Numbered from the stretch's first letter, positions 33,630 to 42,140 are shown. The stretch is DNA of 42,154 bases from Verrucomicrobiota bacterium (GCA_027622555.1 JAQBYJ010000044.1:1-42154), one strand, 5' to 3'. The notes: generated by a model not told the origin, from the sequence alone. Numbers and translations are program-made.

Positions 33630-35054
33630 ATGAAATGGTCATTTCCAATCGCTCGTATTTTTGGCACTCAGCTGCGCATTCACATAACATTCTTTCTGCT
33701 TCTTATATGGGTTGGATTTGCTTTCGCGGGCGAGGGTGATTGGACAGACGGTTTAACCGGCGTTGTCTTTGTTCTGGCACTTTTCGTTTGCGTGATATTA
33801 CACGAGTTCGGCCATGCGCTTACGGCAAGAGTCTACGGAATTAAAACACCAGATATCACCCTTCTGCCAATCGGCGGTGTGGCCCGACTCGAACGTATGC
33901 CCAAAGAACCCACGCACGAATTGCTGGTGGCCTTGGCTGGTCCGGCTGTCAATCTAGTCATTGCGGCCATTTTGTTTGTTATACTCCAAGCAGGAACTCC
34001 CTTCCGGGAGGCTTACATGAAACTGGATTCCTTAAGTGGGTTTTTCGGCAGTCTTATGCTCATCAACATCTGGCTGGTATTGTTCAACCTGATACCCGCA
34101 TTTCCCATGGATGGCGGTCGGGTACTGCGTGCTTTGCTGGCAACCAGATTGCCTTATGCCAAGGCTACAAACGTGGCAGCTTGGTTCTGGGATCGTGGTC
34201 AGGCCAAGGCAGTTTGGCTTCCTCCTCTTGGAGGAACTACTGTTCCTAATCGAGGGGCTTTTGGAGTGAGTGCAAATGGGAGCCAAGTAGTCGGTTGGGC
34301 CCAGGCTTCGTTGACTCAGCAAGCCGCCGTTATGTGGACCCATGGAGGAGCGCCAGTGGTGCTACACAAAACCGGCGACACGGTTCTTGGTTTGAGTGCA
34401 CTTTCAATTTCTCCCGATGGATCTGTTGTGGCTGGCTTTGCTTACAATGCAGGTACCGGGAAAAACACCGCGTTTAAATGGACGGAGTCAGGAGGCATGG
34501 TCGCTCTTTCTCCTCCCACTACCGGGACGCACGCTTTAACCTACACAACCGCTGTGCGTGTGAGTGCGAATGGCCGGGTAATTGTAGGTTATGGAGAGAA
34601 CGTCTTGGGGAATGAAGAAGCTGTTTTCTGGGTGGATGAACAACCGTTCCGGGTGTCGGATATTGCATTTGCTGCGGGAGCTTTGCCAGCATCCTGGGAG
34701 CCATTTCGCGCGTACGGAGTCGATGCGACGGGCAACTCCATTAGTGGTTACGGGCGTGCGACCAGTGGTAAAATTGAAGCCTACGTTCTGGTGCTTGATG
34801 CCAGCTATATTCCTCCTCAACCTCCACCGCCGCCATTACCGATTATTAAGTCCGCTTTTATTGAGGGTTCACTTTCCATTCGGTTTGTTGGAGTCCCTGG
34901 AATCGACTACAGAATCAGGGGAGGTAAGAACCTGAAAACCTGGAATACCCTGGATGACTGGAAGGAAGGCACAGGACAGGAAGTTTTGTTTGCAACGATT
35001 CCGGACCTTTCGGATTCCGGGTATTTCATTCAAGTGGAGGCACGTGCCGACTGA
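33630..35054 (+). CDS. Chimera: M50 site-2 protease core fused to a HAF-type beta-repeat tail
   Basis: Residues 1-183 are a site-2-protease-like M50 core: N-terminal helices, HEFGH at 58-62, TLLPIGGVARLERMPKEP, ALAGPAVNLV and FPMDGGRVLRALLATRLPYAKAT, with the metal-binding Asp near 161. Relatives then continue with a further helix and CBS domains. Here the sequence switches near residue 183 (nucleotide ~34179) to AWFWDRGQAKAVWLPPLGG. It continues as a soluble, secreted-type repeat region (GAFGVSANGSQVVGWAQ, LSISPDGSVVAGFAYN, VRVSANGRVIVGYGEN) of the HAF kind, ending with a module (VPGIDYRIRGGKNLKTWNTL...GYFIQVEA). No stop or frame break lies at the junction. It is either a genuine new architecture, a product of deletion between two genes, or an assembly join. 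Confidence 0.8.
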   Translation: MKWSFPIARIFGTQLRIHITFFLLLIWVGFAFAGEGDWTDGLTGVVFVLALFVCVILHEFGHALTARVYGIKTPDITLLPIGGVARLERMPKEPTHELLVALAGPAVNLVIAAILFVILQAGTPFREAYMKLDSLSGFFGSLMLINIWLVLFNLIPAFPMDGGRVLRALLATRLPYAKATNVAAWFWDRGQAKAVWLPPLGGTTVPNRGAFGVSANGSQVVGWAQASLTQQAAVMWTHGGAPVVLHKTGDTVLGLSALSISPDGSVVAGFAYNAGTGKNTAFKWTESGGMVALSPPTTGTHALTYTTAVRVSANGRVIVGYGENVLGNEEAVFWVDEQPFRVSDIAFAAGALPASWEPFRAYGVDATGNSISGYGRATSGKIEAYVLVLDASYIPPQPPPPPLPIIKSAFIEGSLSIRFVGVPGIDYRIRGGKNLKTWNTLDDWKEGTGQEVLFATIPDLSDSGYFIQVEARAD

Positions 35055-35421
35055 TTCCTTAATGTAAATGCCCCGGATTATTTTTTCGGTAACAAAGAGA
35101 ACCATCCGAACGCCTTGCCTCCCGCCTGACCTAATGAAACTTCCCGACGTAAGGATCTGGGTATCTGAAATACAAGAACAAGCTCTTTTCTCTTTTGCTC
35201 GCAAGATTCCAGCAGACATCATTGGTATTCGATTCGCGACCAAGGTCACTCCTACAGCTACTTTCGCGTGTCAAAATGTAAGAGCCAGCTTGTATTCCTT
35301 GAGCTTGTCGAAGTGGCTGGCGATCTCCGCGATTTCAACCTTTCCCTTCAGTCACCGACCCCGACACAAGCATCGGGGTATAACAAGTTCAAAGGGCAAA
35401 AAGACTCACGGATGTGAGCTA
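35055..35421. repeat. Family A repeat, divergent copy, and gene gap
   Basis: No gene is supported in this 367-base stretch. From about 35208 the sequence resembles the family A repeat near 38.9 kb, with AGCAGACATC at the left. At 35356-35393 the shared core reads CAGTCACCGACCCCG and then CAAGCATCGGGG, which forms a hairpin (CCCCGA/TCGGGG), followed by ATAACAAGTT. The central part differs from the other copies. A long frame on the plus strand here is antisense to the SRPBCC gene and repeat, and is not protein-like. Confidence 0.55.
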
Positions 35422-35865
35422 CTATTTTCCTTCTATCAGTGCCTTCGCCGCATCAAGGCCAATACGGTAGAAATTGTTGACCGCAACCTGTTCTTCTTCG
35501 CCGTTTTCTTCGGTGCTTTCCCAAGTTGCGTGCCACAGCACTACGGTACTTTTCCCGCCATTTGTCGGAGTGCATCGTATGGTCGACCGATAGCCAATAG
35601 AGCTGAACATGCCGTGCCGGTATTCATAAACATAATGCAGGTCTTCCGGGTCGAGTGAGCTGCGGACGAGGTCTTCCACGTTATCGATAGCCGATCCGAC
35701 AATACGGTTCTTTCGCCGAATGACAGCTCCCTCGTTGGCTATCGGTCCCTCAGGAGGGTCTTCACACAACGGATGCCAATCTGACAAAGTGTAAAATCCA
35801 CCTACTACCTCGAACACCTTTTCGATGGGCACCTCGATGACTACGTGTTGGGATGCGTGCTGCAT
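35422..35865 (-). CDS. SRPBCC (polyketide cyclase/START-like) protein
   Basis: The 147-residue protein matches the SRPBCC ligand-binding fold. It opens HVVIEVPIEKVFEVVGGFYTLSDWHPLCED (strand-helix start with the typical W-H), has a middle EYRHGMFSSIGYRSTIRCTP, and ends with TVVLWHATWEST and a C-terminal helix (NNFYRIGLDAAKALIEGK). Members bind hydrophobic ligands in a deep cavity; no ligand can be predicted. No signal peptide is present. It lies 54 bases upstream in coordinates of the PhoD-like gene's 3' end, on the same strand, so read-through from that gene is plausible. The ATG at 35865 fits the family start. Confidence 0.85.
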   Translation of the reverse strand: MQHASQHVVIEVPIEKVFEVVGGFYTLSDWHPLCEDPPEGPIANEGAVIRRKNRIVGSAIDNVEDLVRSSLDPEDLHYVYEYRHGMFSSIGYRSTIRCTPTNGGKSTVVLWHATWESTEENGEEEQVAVNNFYRIGLDAAKALIEGK

Positions 35866-35918
35866 GGTTGTCTTAAATTTAAGGAATGCTCAGCGATCTT
35901 GGTGTGTTTGTTCGCCAG

Positions 35919-37484
35919 CTACTTTTTGAGTTTAATCCGTTGAGGCCAACCGGGAACATCGATATCGATGGGGTCACGGGTGTCGGGATCCATGGGATGG
36001 AATTGCAGTTCGATTTCACCTGCGTCTTTATCGAAAAGGATCATGCCGTAACCAACGATACCATCGGCTTTGGCTAACACGGTAAGCTTGTTCCCGAAGC
36101 GATCGAAATGATTACCCGAACCTGGCATTCCAGGAATGGCTCCTCCTTGAGGTGCTTCAAGGGGATCCCAAACCCGGCCTTGACCGGAACCAAAGGGAGG
36201 AAGCGAATAACACCAGGGACCATCACCCCAGTCGTCTACCCCTTGTTGTAAAATGGTTCCGTAATGAAGATCTCCGGAGATCATGATCGAATTGGCTGGA
36301 GTCATGGCGCGCAGGGCATTCTTGCGGGCAGTGGGCGGCCAACCGTTGGAATCCATGTCGCCAAAGGTGCGCTGATAGTTGCCTACATTTACCAATGGAG
36401 ACTGGTGTAATACTGCTGCCAAACGATCCGTTTTACTCACTTTGTTTGCCCAAGCCGCAACGAACGCTTCCTGAGCCTCCCCTAATAAATTGAGTCCGGG
36501 AGCGTCGAGGGTACTTGTGTCGAAGGTGGGGTCCATGATCACTTCGAGCGTGGTGTTTGGCTTGTTACTTTTTGGATCATCAATGGCCTTCTTCAGAATA
36601 TCTGTCGGCGGGGATTTGAATTTACGGTCTTCCAGAATAGCGAAACTGACGCCTCCATATTCAAGAGAAGTAAAGTAAGCATAGATCCCGTCACCCCAGG
36701 GACCTGCGTCAGCCGGATCAGGTAGGCACCACATTTGAATGCGTTCAACCGCATTCACCCATTTCGGATGCAAATAGCCACCCATGGTTCGATCGCCTGT
36801 CATGCGCTTACCTCCATTCCCCCACAAATCGCGTGCGTAGACGTCGTGATCGTCGGTAATAATAATAGAAGGCCTATCCTTTAAAAGATCGCGAAAAGTG
36901 AGCCCGAATTTTCGCCACTTTTTCAAGTAACTGGCCATAGCTGGTAACACCTCTTCCTCCGTTTCCGCTTCCAGGGTTTCTCCACCAGAATTGGTTTGGT
37001 AAAGCTGGTCGCCTGCAAAGAAAACCAGATCGGGATCCTGCGAAACCATCTGCTCCACCGTTTTGCTATACGGAAACTTTTTGTCGTTCACGCACGAGAT
37101 GGCCATGAGCTTAAGAACGTCTTGTTTAATTGGGTCCGCCCGGATAATCCCTTCAAACTCGTTTGAGCCGCACAATACGCGATAAGATCTACTTTGAAGT
37201 GTATTCCAATGATCAATACGAAATTCTGCAACGGTGGTTAAGGGATCTACTCTAACGGCCGTAACCGAGTTCCATTTATCACCGCTTTTAAACTGAAGGG
37301 TCGCAGAGGCCTCGGTTGGATTCATTGGATCAGCGTCCGTGTGCGCCGCCAGCTTAAGCGTTCCATTGGCAAGTCCGTATTGTACCCACAATATTTTGTG
37401 GGAGTCCATATCATCGGCCGTGGACATAGGAAGAAATCGAGTCAGCAGTAATGCCAACAGTAAAAGGCGGTTCGTCTGTTTCAT
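35919..37484 (-). CDS. PhoD-like phosphatase, exported
   Basis: The 521-residue protein starts with a signal peptide (MKQTNRLLLLALLLTRFLPMSTA) and has a PhoD-type metallophosphoesterase domain. Metal-binding motifs in order are LKLMAISCVNDKKF, LVFFAGDQLYQ (GDQ), IIITDDHDVYARDLWG (DDH), VLHQSPLVNVGNYQ and IMISGDLHYG (GDLH). PhoD enzymes are calcium-dependent alkaline phosphatases or phosphodiesterases acting outside the cytoplasm. The ~100 N-terminal residues look like the family's beta-sandwich. It is followed on the same strand by the SRPBCC gene and preceded by the CBM9-like lipoprotein gene (34-base gap), so the three may form one transcript. Confidence 0.88.
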   Translation of the reverse strand: MKQTNRLLLLALLLTRFLPMSTADDMDSHKILWVQYGLANGTLKLAAHTDADPMNPTEASATLQFKSGDKWNSVTAVRVDPLTTVAEFRIDHWNTLQSRSYRVLCGSNEFEGIIRADPIKQDVLKLMAISCVNDKKFPYSKTVEQMVSQDPDLVFFAGDQLYQTNSGGETLEAETEEEVLPAMASYLKKWRKFGLTFRDLLKDRPSIIITDDHDVYARDLWGNGGKRMTGDRTMGGYLHPKWVNAVERIQMWCLPDPADAGPWGDGIYAYFTSLEYGGVSFAILEDRKFKSPPTDILKKAIDDPKSNKPNTTLEVIMDPTFDTSTLDAPGLNLLGEAQEAFVAAWANKVSKTDRLAAVLHQSPLVNVGNYQRTFGDMDSNGWPPTARKNALRAMTPANSIMISGDLHYGTILQQGVDDWGDGPWCYSLPPFGSGQGRVWDPLEAPQGGAIPGMPGSGNHFDRFGNKLTVLAKADGIVGYGMILFDKDAGEIELQFHPMDPDTRDPIDIDVPGWPQRIKLKK

Positions 37485-37518
37485 AATAAATGCTTGGTTT
37501 TGAAATTAAGAAAGGTCT

Positions 37519-38262
37519 TCACTTTGCAAAAGTTACTCGACCGAAAAATTGAGGTGCATGGAAGCTGGTATTTTCTGGAATGGAGGGAGACCACTGGCTC
37601 TTTTGAAAATTTGATTTACCGCCGAGGCGATTGAGGTTCAAGCGCCACTCGTCACCCGGCTCCGGTGGCGTGTGTTTCGCTACCTGACTGAACGATGCAA
37701 ATGGGATGGCCACTTCGAGTATCCAGTGGCGGTCGATGTCAGAATCATCGTTTAATGTACCGTCAACGGTGGTTGCAATTTTTACCTCCGGATCCCAGTC
37801 AGCCTTGCTGCCAGGTCCTTCCGGATGGATGTGGTCAAGCGATTGACCGAGCACGTTCATTTCTAGGTTGAAATAAATGTCCAAGGTGTCGGGGTTGGGT
37901 GAAGTGAATACTTCGACACAGTCATCCAAATAAACAGGACTGTCCCGTTCGGTATGATCGCCCCAGATGTGGGCATCCTCGCAAATAAAGCTGACATAAA
38001 GGTATTGGTCGTCCCAAAGCAGTTTGGCCTGGGTCTGCTCCTTCCTTCCGGCTTCCCACCAGGGAAATTCAAAGACGTCCAGAGATGTTGCGGACAACCA
38101 GGCCGTTTCGTTGAGCTGGCCATCTATGCTGATGACTGAATCGGTGTAGGTGATCGCGTGCGTTTTCAAGTTGTGCCCCGGCTGCTCAGCCTTTTCGGAA
38201 GTGCAAGCTACCGTTAGTCCAGTCCAAAAAAACAGAAGAGTGATCCGTACAAAGTGTTTCAT
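37519..38262 (-). CDS. CBM9-like carbohydrate-binding lipoprotein
   Basis: The ~247-residue product has a lipoprotein leader (MKHFVRITLLFFWTGLTVAC, lipobox TVAC). A carbohydrate-binding module 9-like domain follows: ISIDGQLNETAWLSATSLDVF, AKLLWDDQYLYVSFICEDAHIW, DDCVEVFTSPN, IYFNLEMNVLG and HWILEVAIPFASF. CBM9 domains bind sugar ends; in many bacteria such proteins lack an attached enzyme. It should be anchored at the cell envelope. I chose the ATG at 38262 because it places the leader at the N-terminus; the frame is open to 38292. It is divergent from the cupin gene and leads the PhoD-like and SRPBCC genes. Confidence 0.85.
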   Translation of the reverse strand: MKHFVRITLLFFWTGLTVACTSEKAEQPGHNLKTHAITYTDSVISIDGQLNETAWLSATSLDVFEFPWWEAGRKEQTQAKLLWDDQYLYVSFICEDAHIWGDHTERDSPVYLDDCVEVFTSPNPDTLDIYFNLEMNVLGQSLDHIHPEGPGSKADWDPEVKIATTVDGTLNDDSDIDRHWILEVAIPFASFSQVAKHTPPEPGDEWRLNLNRLGGKSNFQKSQWSPSIPENTSFHAPQFFGRVTFAK

Positions 38263-38348
38263 AACTGGAGGGTGTAGCTTATTTATAACCATATAACAAG
38301 CGCGACGGAGGCTTGCAGTATCAAGCTGTCGAATTTAGACCTGACGGC

Positions 38349-38753
38349 ATGAATCATTTTGAAACCATGGAATTACCGGAGGACTGGGATGAAGTAGCAC
38401 CTGACGGATCGAACGTCAGAGTTTTGCTGGGAGTTGACCGGGGAGGAATGGCTCATTTTGAGCTTCCGCCGGGAGAGAGTTCGACGGCTGAGATTCATCC
38501 GGACTTCGATGAGATTTGGTATATCCTTTCAGGCCGGGGTGAGATGTGGCGAAAATCCGAAGAACGTGAAGAGGTAGTCAACCTTGAAACCGGCGTTTGT
38601 CTCACCATACCGGCGAAAACGATATTTCAATTTCGCTCTTTGAAATCGGAGCCACTAAAAATGATTGGCGTGACCATGCCGCCTTGGACAGGCCCGGAGT
38701 CGGTCGAGTCGGTCGAAGGGATATGGAAACCGACAGTGGGCAAAAAGCGGTGA
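38349..38753 (+). CDS. Cupin-domain protein
   Basis: The ~134-residue protein is a single-domain cupin with the two conserved motifs. The first is GMAHFELPPGESSTAEIHPDFDEIWYILSGRGEMWRK, with the metal-site His and Glu. The second is the ETGVCLTIPAKTIFQFRSL strand pair, where the usual His is replaced. Cupins may be enzymes or ligand-binding proteins; no activity is assigned. The start at 38349 (MNHFETMELPEDW) is preferred; a TTG at 38313 would add 12 residues, and the GGAG before it is too close. It diverges from the CBM9-like lipoprotein gene by about 86 bases and is followed by repeat-rich DNA. Confidence 0.82.
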   Translation: MNHFETMELPEDWDEVAPDGSNVRVLLGVDRGGMAHFELPPGESSTAEIHPDFDEIWYILSGRGEMWRKSEEREEVVNLETGVCLTIPAKTIFQFRSLKSEPLKMIGVTMPPWTGPESVESVEGIWKPTVGKKR

Positions 38754-38797
38754 GCATATTCTTTCGGTGTATTAGCGGGGATGGGTGTAAATCAAAA

Positions 38798-38819
38798 CCC
38801 TGTGGCAGAGACCACAGGG
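38798..38819. repeat. Small palindrome CCCTGTGG-CAGAGA-CCACAGGG
   Basis: A perfect 8-base stem with loop CAGAGA. The same stem-loop with one or two changes occurs at 76-97, and the arms recur at 3441 and 3491. This suggests a shared palindromic module used within several repeat families here. Confidence 0.6.
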
Positions 38820-38890
38820 TATGAAAGGCTTAAAACATCCCACCAGATGTTCGCTTTCTACTTATTATTTTCACTTTCTCCAAAAGACTG

Positions 38891-39045
38891 AGCAGACATC
38901 GTTGATGGTATGCTCGGCAGCAAGCTACCTCCTACATTTCGTATCGCAAATACAACTGTAGGAGGTAGCTCGCTGCCGATTTCGAATGCTCAAACTTCCT
39001 ATCAGTCACCGACCCCGAAGCAAGCATCGGGGAATAACAAGTTTA
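38891..39045. repeat. Family A repeat, best-preserved copy
   Basis: The copy begins AGCAGACATC and contains a 22-base inverted repeat: 38914-38935 pairs with 38958-38979 with one mismatch, across a 22-base spacer. It ends with CCCCGA and TCGGGG arms near 39013-39032. Bases 38938 onward repeat the first bases of the window almost exactly. The 310-base gap around it (38754-39063) holds no gene. Confidence 0.75.
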
Positions 39046-39063
39046 AAGCCGGTTTACCTGAGA

Positions 39064-39786
39064 TTATTCCCTGGCAAGATAGTTCCGTGCAACTACCAGC
39101 CCTCGATTGGCCGTTTTCATCAGCCAGGTAAGATAAAGATTATGCCGATCCTCCGGGGGCAATTGCCAAGGCAATTTACTTTTCTCAAGACGATTCCGAA
39201 TCGAGGTAAGGCTTAAGGCAACGCTCACTGAAACATTGAAACTTTGCGTGAAACCAAAAGAAGGGATCTGCACAAACACATCAGCCATTTCGTGGGCCTC
39301 TTCACTCAATCCCTTTTCCTCTGTTCCAAAACACAAGGCAACGGGTTCGCTTAGGTCGAGTTCTTCCAAAGGTACACATCCCGGTCGCATGGAGGTAGCT
39401 GCAATTTTGTACCCCGAGGCCTTAATCCGTTGAAGAATGGATTTCGTTCCTCCAAGGTCTTTTTTATGGTGATGCATGGAAACCCATTTGCAGCCTCCCA
39501 TCGTAACGTTCCGATTTATGACATGTTTGGTTTTTGCTTCTATGATATGGAGATCTTGAAAACCGAAACACTCGCAAGACCGGACAGTCGCAGCCGCATT
39601 ATGGGGCTGGTATATATTCTCCAAAACGACGGCTACGTGCCGCGTCCTATGATCGAGCACCTGATGCATCTGTCCACGCTTGTTGTCTGAAACAAACGTT
39701 TCCAGGTAATGCGTTAACGATTCCTTCTGGATAGGTTGGAGAGTATCAAGAAAAGATAAATACTCAGAGTCTGTGATTACAGGCAT
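39064..39786 (-). CDS. trmH: TrmH-type tRNA/rRNA 2'-O-methyltransferase
   Basis: The 240-residue protein belongs to the SPOUT superfamily. It shows the three conserved TrmH motifs: [27 protein letters not shown] (motif 1), [16 protein letters not shown] (motif 2) and [20 protein letters not shown] (motif 3), which form the knotted SAM-binding site. Members methylate the 2'-hydroxyl of a tRNA or rRNA nucleotide; the closest well-known activity is Gm18 methylation by TrmH. The N- and C-terminal extensions ([15 protein letters not shown] and [20 protein letters not shown]) also match TrmH. Length is normal. It diverges from aroC with 85 bases between the start codons. Confidence 0.88.
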   Translation of the reverse strand: MPVITDSEYLSFLDTLQPIQKESLTHYLETFVSDNKRGQMHQVLDHRTRHVAVVLENIYQPHNAAATVRSCECFGFQDLHIIEAKTKHVINRNVTMGGCKWVSMHHHKKDLGGTKSILQRIKASGYKIAATSMRPGCVPLEELDLSEPVALCFGTEEKGLSEEAHEMADVFVQIPSFGFTQSFNVSVSVALSLTSIRNRLEKSKLPWQLPPEDRHNLYLTWLMKTANRGLVVARNYLARE

Positions 39787-39871
39787 TGGGGTATTGAGGG
39801 GAATTTACATCCGCAGGTCAAAGGTTGACGCGAGGAAATGCTCGCATTTTACTCGCCGTTTTAAAAAAGAG

Positions 39872-40972
39872 ATGAGCTCAAATACATTCGGCAAATTATT
39901 TTCAATATCCACCTGGGGAGAAAGTCATGGGGGTGGCATCGGCGTGGTTGTGGACGGCTGTCCTCCCAATCTCGCGATCACGGAGGCCGAGATTCAATTT
40001 GAGCTTGATCGCCGCCGTCCCGGCCAAAGTGACATAACTACTCCGAGGAAAGAAACGGATACGGTCTCCATCATTTCTGGAACGTTTGAGGGCAAAACCC
40101 TCGGCACGCCCATCGCGATGTATGTGCCCAACGGCGACCAGCGTCCATCCGCCTATGCGGAAATGAAGGACAAGTTTCGTCCGTCACACGCAGACTATAC
40201 CTACCAGACGAAATACGGCATCCGCAACCACGAGGGAGGAGGTCGGAGTTCAGCCCGCGAAACGATCGGCCGGGTCGCGGCAGGCGCGATCGCCAAAAAA
40301 ATACTCGCCCAAGCCGGCCAAGTGGAAATTCGATCGTATGTTAAAACCATCCAGAACATTTCCATGCCGGAAACGCTGGACTTCCCTACCCTGGAATCCG
40401 TGGAAGCCAACGCCGTTCGATGCCCGGACGCCGACTCAGCGGAAAAAATGATCAAGTTGATCAAAGCGGTTCGCAGCGAAGGTGACTCGGTGGGTGGCAT
40501 TATCGAAACGCGGGTCCGTAACCTTCCCATTGGTTTGGGTGAACCTGTCTTCGACCGATTGGAAGCCGACCTGGCAAAAGGTATGCTTTCCTTACCGGCA
40601 ACCAAAGGGTTTGAAATCGGAAGCGGATTCTCCGGAACGCAGCTGAAAGGATCTCAGCATAACGACCCCTTTGAAAACCGCGATGGCCAGATCCGGACAC
40701 GCACCAACCATTCAGGTGGAGTTCAAGGCGGTATCAGTAATGGCGAAGAATTGATCTTCCGCGTAGCATTCAAACCAACCGCCACCATACTGCAGCCACA
40801 GGCAACCGTCGACAAGGATGGTAACGAAACGGAGCTGATTGGTCGCGGGCGTCATGACCCCTGCGTCCTACCCCGCGCCGTACCCATCGTTGAAGCCATG
40901 ACCGCTCTAATCCTGGTCGACCATTGGATGCGTGATTCAGCGCAAAACAAAACATTCAGTTTCGAAGACTAA
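39872..40972 (+). CDS. aroC: Chorismate synthase
   Basis: Chorismate synthase converts EPSP to chorismate, the last shared step to aromatic amino acids, using reduced FMN. The 366-residue product has all signatures: [79 protein letters not shown], and [16 protein letters not shown] with RVAFKPT and [18 protein letters not shown]. The His of GESHGG and His of GRHDP are the known catalytic residues. I chose the ATG at 39872 ([14 protein letters not shown]), although the frame is open to 39773, because homologues begin here. It overlaps the next gene by one base (TAATG). Confidence 0.96.
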   Translation: MSSNTFGKLFSISTWGESHGGGIGVVVDGCPPNLAITEAEIQFELDRRRPGQSDITTPRKETDTVSIISGTFEGKTLGTPIAMYVPNGDQRPSAYAEMKDKFRPSHADYTYQTKYGIRNHEGGGRSSARETIGRVAAGAIAKKILAQAGQVEIRSYVKTIQNISMPETLDFPTLESVEANAVRCPDADSAEKMIKLIKAVRSEGDSVGGIIETRVRNLPIGLGEPVFDRLEADLAKGMLSLPATKGFEIGSGFSGTQLKGSQHNDPFENRDGQIRTRTNHSGGVQGGISNGEELIFRVAFKPTATILQPQATVDKDGNETELIGRGRHDPCVLPRAVPIVEAMTALILVDHWMRDSAQNKTFSFED

Positions 40973-41703
40973 TGGAGCCCAACGTGTATTTAATCCTGGG
41001 GTGCGCAACGTCAGGTCGTCGGCAGGTGCTGTATGACTTGATCTCGGATGTAGCCACAGAGGATAATCCCTTTACCATCCTTCGCGAGTCCGGAGAAACC
41101 TTAAACGAGTGGGACGAAAAAATGGCAGGGCTTCCGCATGTCACCATTGAAACTTATGACGGTGAGGTGGCCTCCATCGCAACGGACCAACTGAATCCTC
41201 ACCAGCAAAACATCATTCTTAGCCCTGGAAGAGAAAACCCTGTGGATCAAGTAGAAGCCCTCATGCCACTACTTGAAGCATCTGGCTGCGAGCTAAGCAG
41301 AATCATAACGGTTATCCATTGTGATTTAATCGAGACACACAAACACATGCAAAACTGGTATGATGCCTGTATTCATTTTTCAGATGCCTGTTTGATCAAT
41401 CGCGGATTGGAGACCAGCAACAAACTTGTTCAAGACCTTACTGACCGTTACCTGGAAAACCATATTCCATGCCTTTTAGTGCCCACTAAAAAAGGTCGCG
41501 TAAGTAACCCGAGCCTGATTCTCGAACCACAAGCACGACGCATCTCCCACTACTTCGATCTAAATGATGATTGGCTCGAAGAGGAAGACGAAGAAGATGA
41601 GGACTGGGAAGGCCCGCAAGAAGATCCCTATATGGTAAAAATGGTAAATGGTAACCGGGAGAAATGGCTCCCGGATATACGCAAGCTGCTCGACGGAGAA
41701 TAG
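40972..41703 (+). CDS. CobW-like protein with degenerate P-loop
   Basis: The 243-residue cytoplasmic protein begins VYLILGCATSGRRQVLYDLI, which looks like a Walker A loop in which GKT/S is replaced by GRR. Later segments (SRIITVIHCDLIETH, HFSDACLINRGLETSNKLV) resemble the CobW/G3E GTPase switch and NKxD regions, with the Asp and Lys positions altered. It may have lost GTP binding. The C-terminus holds an acidic stretch (EEEDEEDEDWEG, ~residues 203-214) and a short helix. Its ATG overlaps the aroC stop (TAATG), so translation is coupled to chorismate synthase. The family assignment is inferred by eye and should be treated as tentative. Confidence 0.6.
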   Translation: MEPNVYLILGCATSGRRQVLYDLISDVATEDNPFTILRESGETLNEWDEKMAGLPHVTIETYDGEVASIATDQLNPHQQNIILSPGRENPVDQVEALMPLLEASGCELSRIITVIHCDLIETHKHMQNWYDACIHFSDACLINRGLETSNKLVQDLTDRYLENHIPCLLVPTKKGRVSNPSLILEPQARRISHYFDLNDDWLEEEDEEDEDWEGPQEDPYMVKMVNGNREKWLPDIRKLLDGE

Positions 41704-41749
41704 TCTGCAACTACCCTCACCAGTTACAATTTCGAGAGATCCCATACGC

Positions 41750-41897
41750 TAATTTATGGTAGGGCGGTTTGGCCCTAAACCGCCGATTCTTAGACGGCTC
41801 GCTCCCGCTACGCTCCTCAGAGCTTCGCCGGACAGGTCGGCGACTGTGTCCAGCGAAGTTTTCAAACGTAGCTGGATCGAGCCCTACCCAAAATTTA
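41750..41897. repeat. MITE-like repeat, family B, copy 2
   Basis: About 148 bases with terminal inverted repeats: TAATTTATGGTAGGGC on the left and, reversed, GCCCTACCC-AAAATTTA on the right. A hairpin GGCGGTTT/AAACCGCC lies at the left end, with the conserved core AGCTTCGCCGGACA plus GTCGGCGAC in the middle. Copy 1 is at 3004-3138. It sits between the gene after aroC and tRNA-Leu; no other gene is in this gap. Confidence 0.75.
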
Positions 41898-42009
41898 TAT
41901 TCCACTCTTTTTGGCACTCTTGAAATTCACACCTAACCTTCAATATCTCGATATTTTTCACTTGGCAAAGAAGACTAACCCACCTTCAATTCCCAACTCT
42001 TTAAGTCAG

Positions 42010-42094
42010 GCCCAGGTGGTGAAATTGGTAGACACGCATGATTCAGGTTCATGTTCCGCGAGGTGTGGGGGTTCGAGTCCCCCCTTGGGCACCA
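42010..42094 (+). tRNA. tRNA-Leu (anticodon CAG)
   Basis: The acceptor stem GCCCAGG pairs with CTTGGGC, and the D-arm is followed by anticodon stem CATGA/TCATG. The loop TTCAGGT gives anticodon CAG for CUG codons. The long variable arm (TTCCGCGAGGTGTGG) is typical of tRNA-Leu, the T-arm reads GGGTTCGAGTCCC, and CCA is encoded at 42092-42094. Confidence 0.95.
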
Positions 42095-42103
42095 TTGCTA
42101 AAA

Positions 42104-42140
42104 CATAAGTCAATTTTCAACAAGGACTTATGGAGTTTTT
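42104..42140 (+). terminator. Terminator after tRNA-Leu
   Basis: CATAAGTC and GACTTATG pair perfectly over 8 bases around a 13-base loop, followed by GAGTTTTT. It lies 10 bases after the tRNA CCA end. Confidence 0.55.

Noticed and set aside
35068-35658. 196-codon plus-strand frame
   Set aside because: Lies partly in repeat DNA and partly antisense to the SRPBCC gene, which has clear family motifs. No protein-like features.
39773-39871. Upstream extension of aroC
   Set aside because: Chorismate synthase homologues begin [10 protein letters not shown]; the added 33 residues overlap the trmH start region and are not protein-like.
41911-42108. 65-codon frame over the tRNA-Leu gene
   Set aside because: It is a translation of the tRNA gene (VVKLVDTHDSGSC type), a well-known false call.
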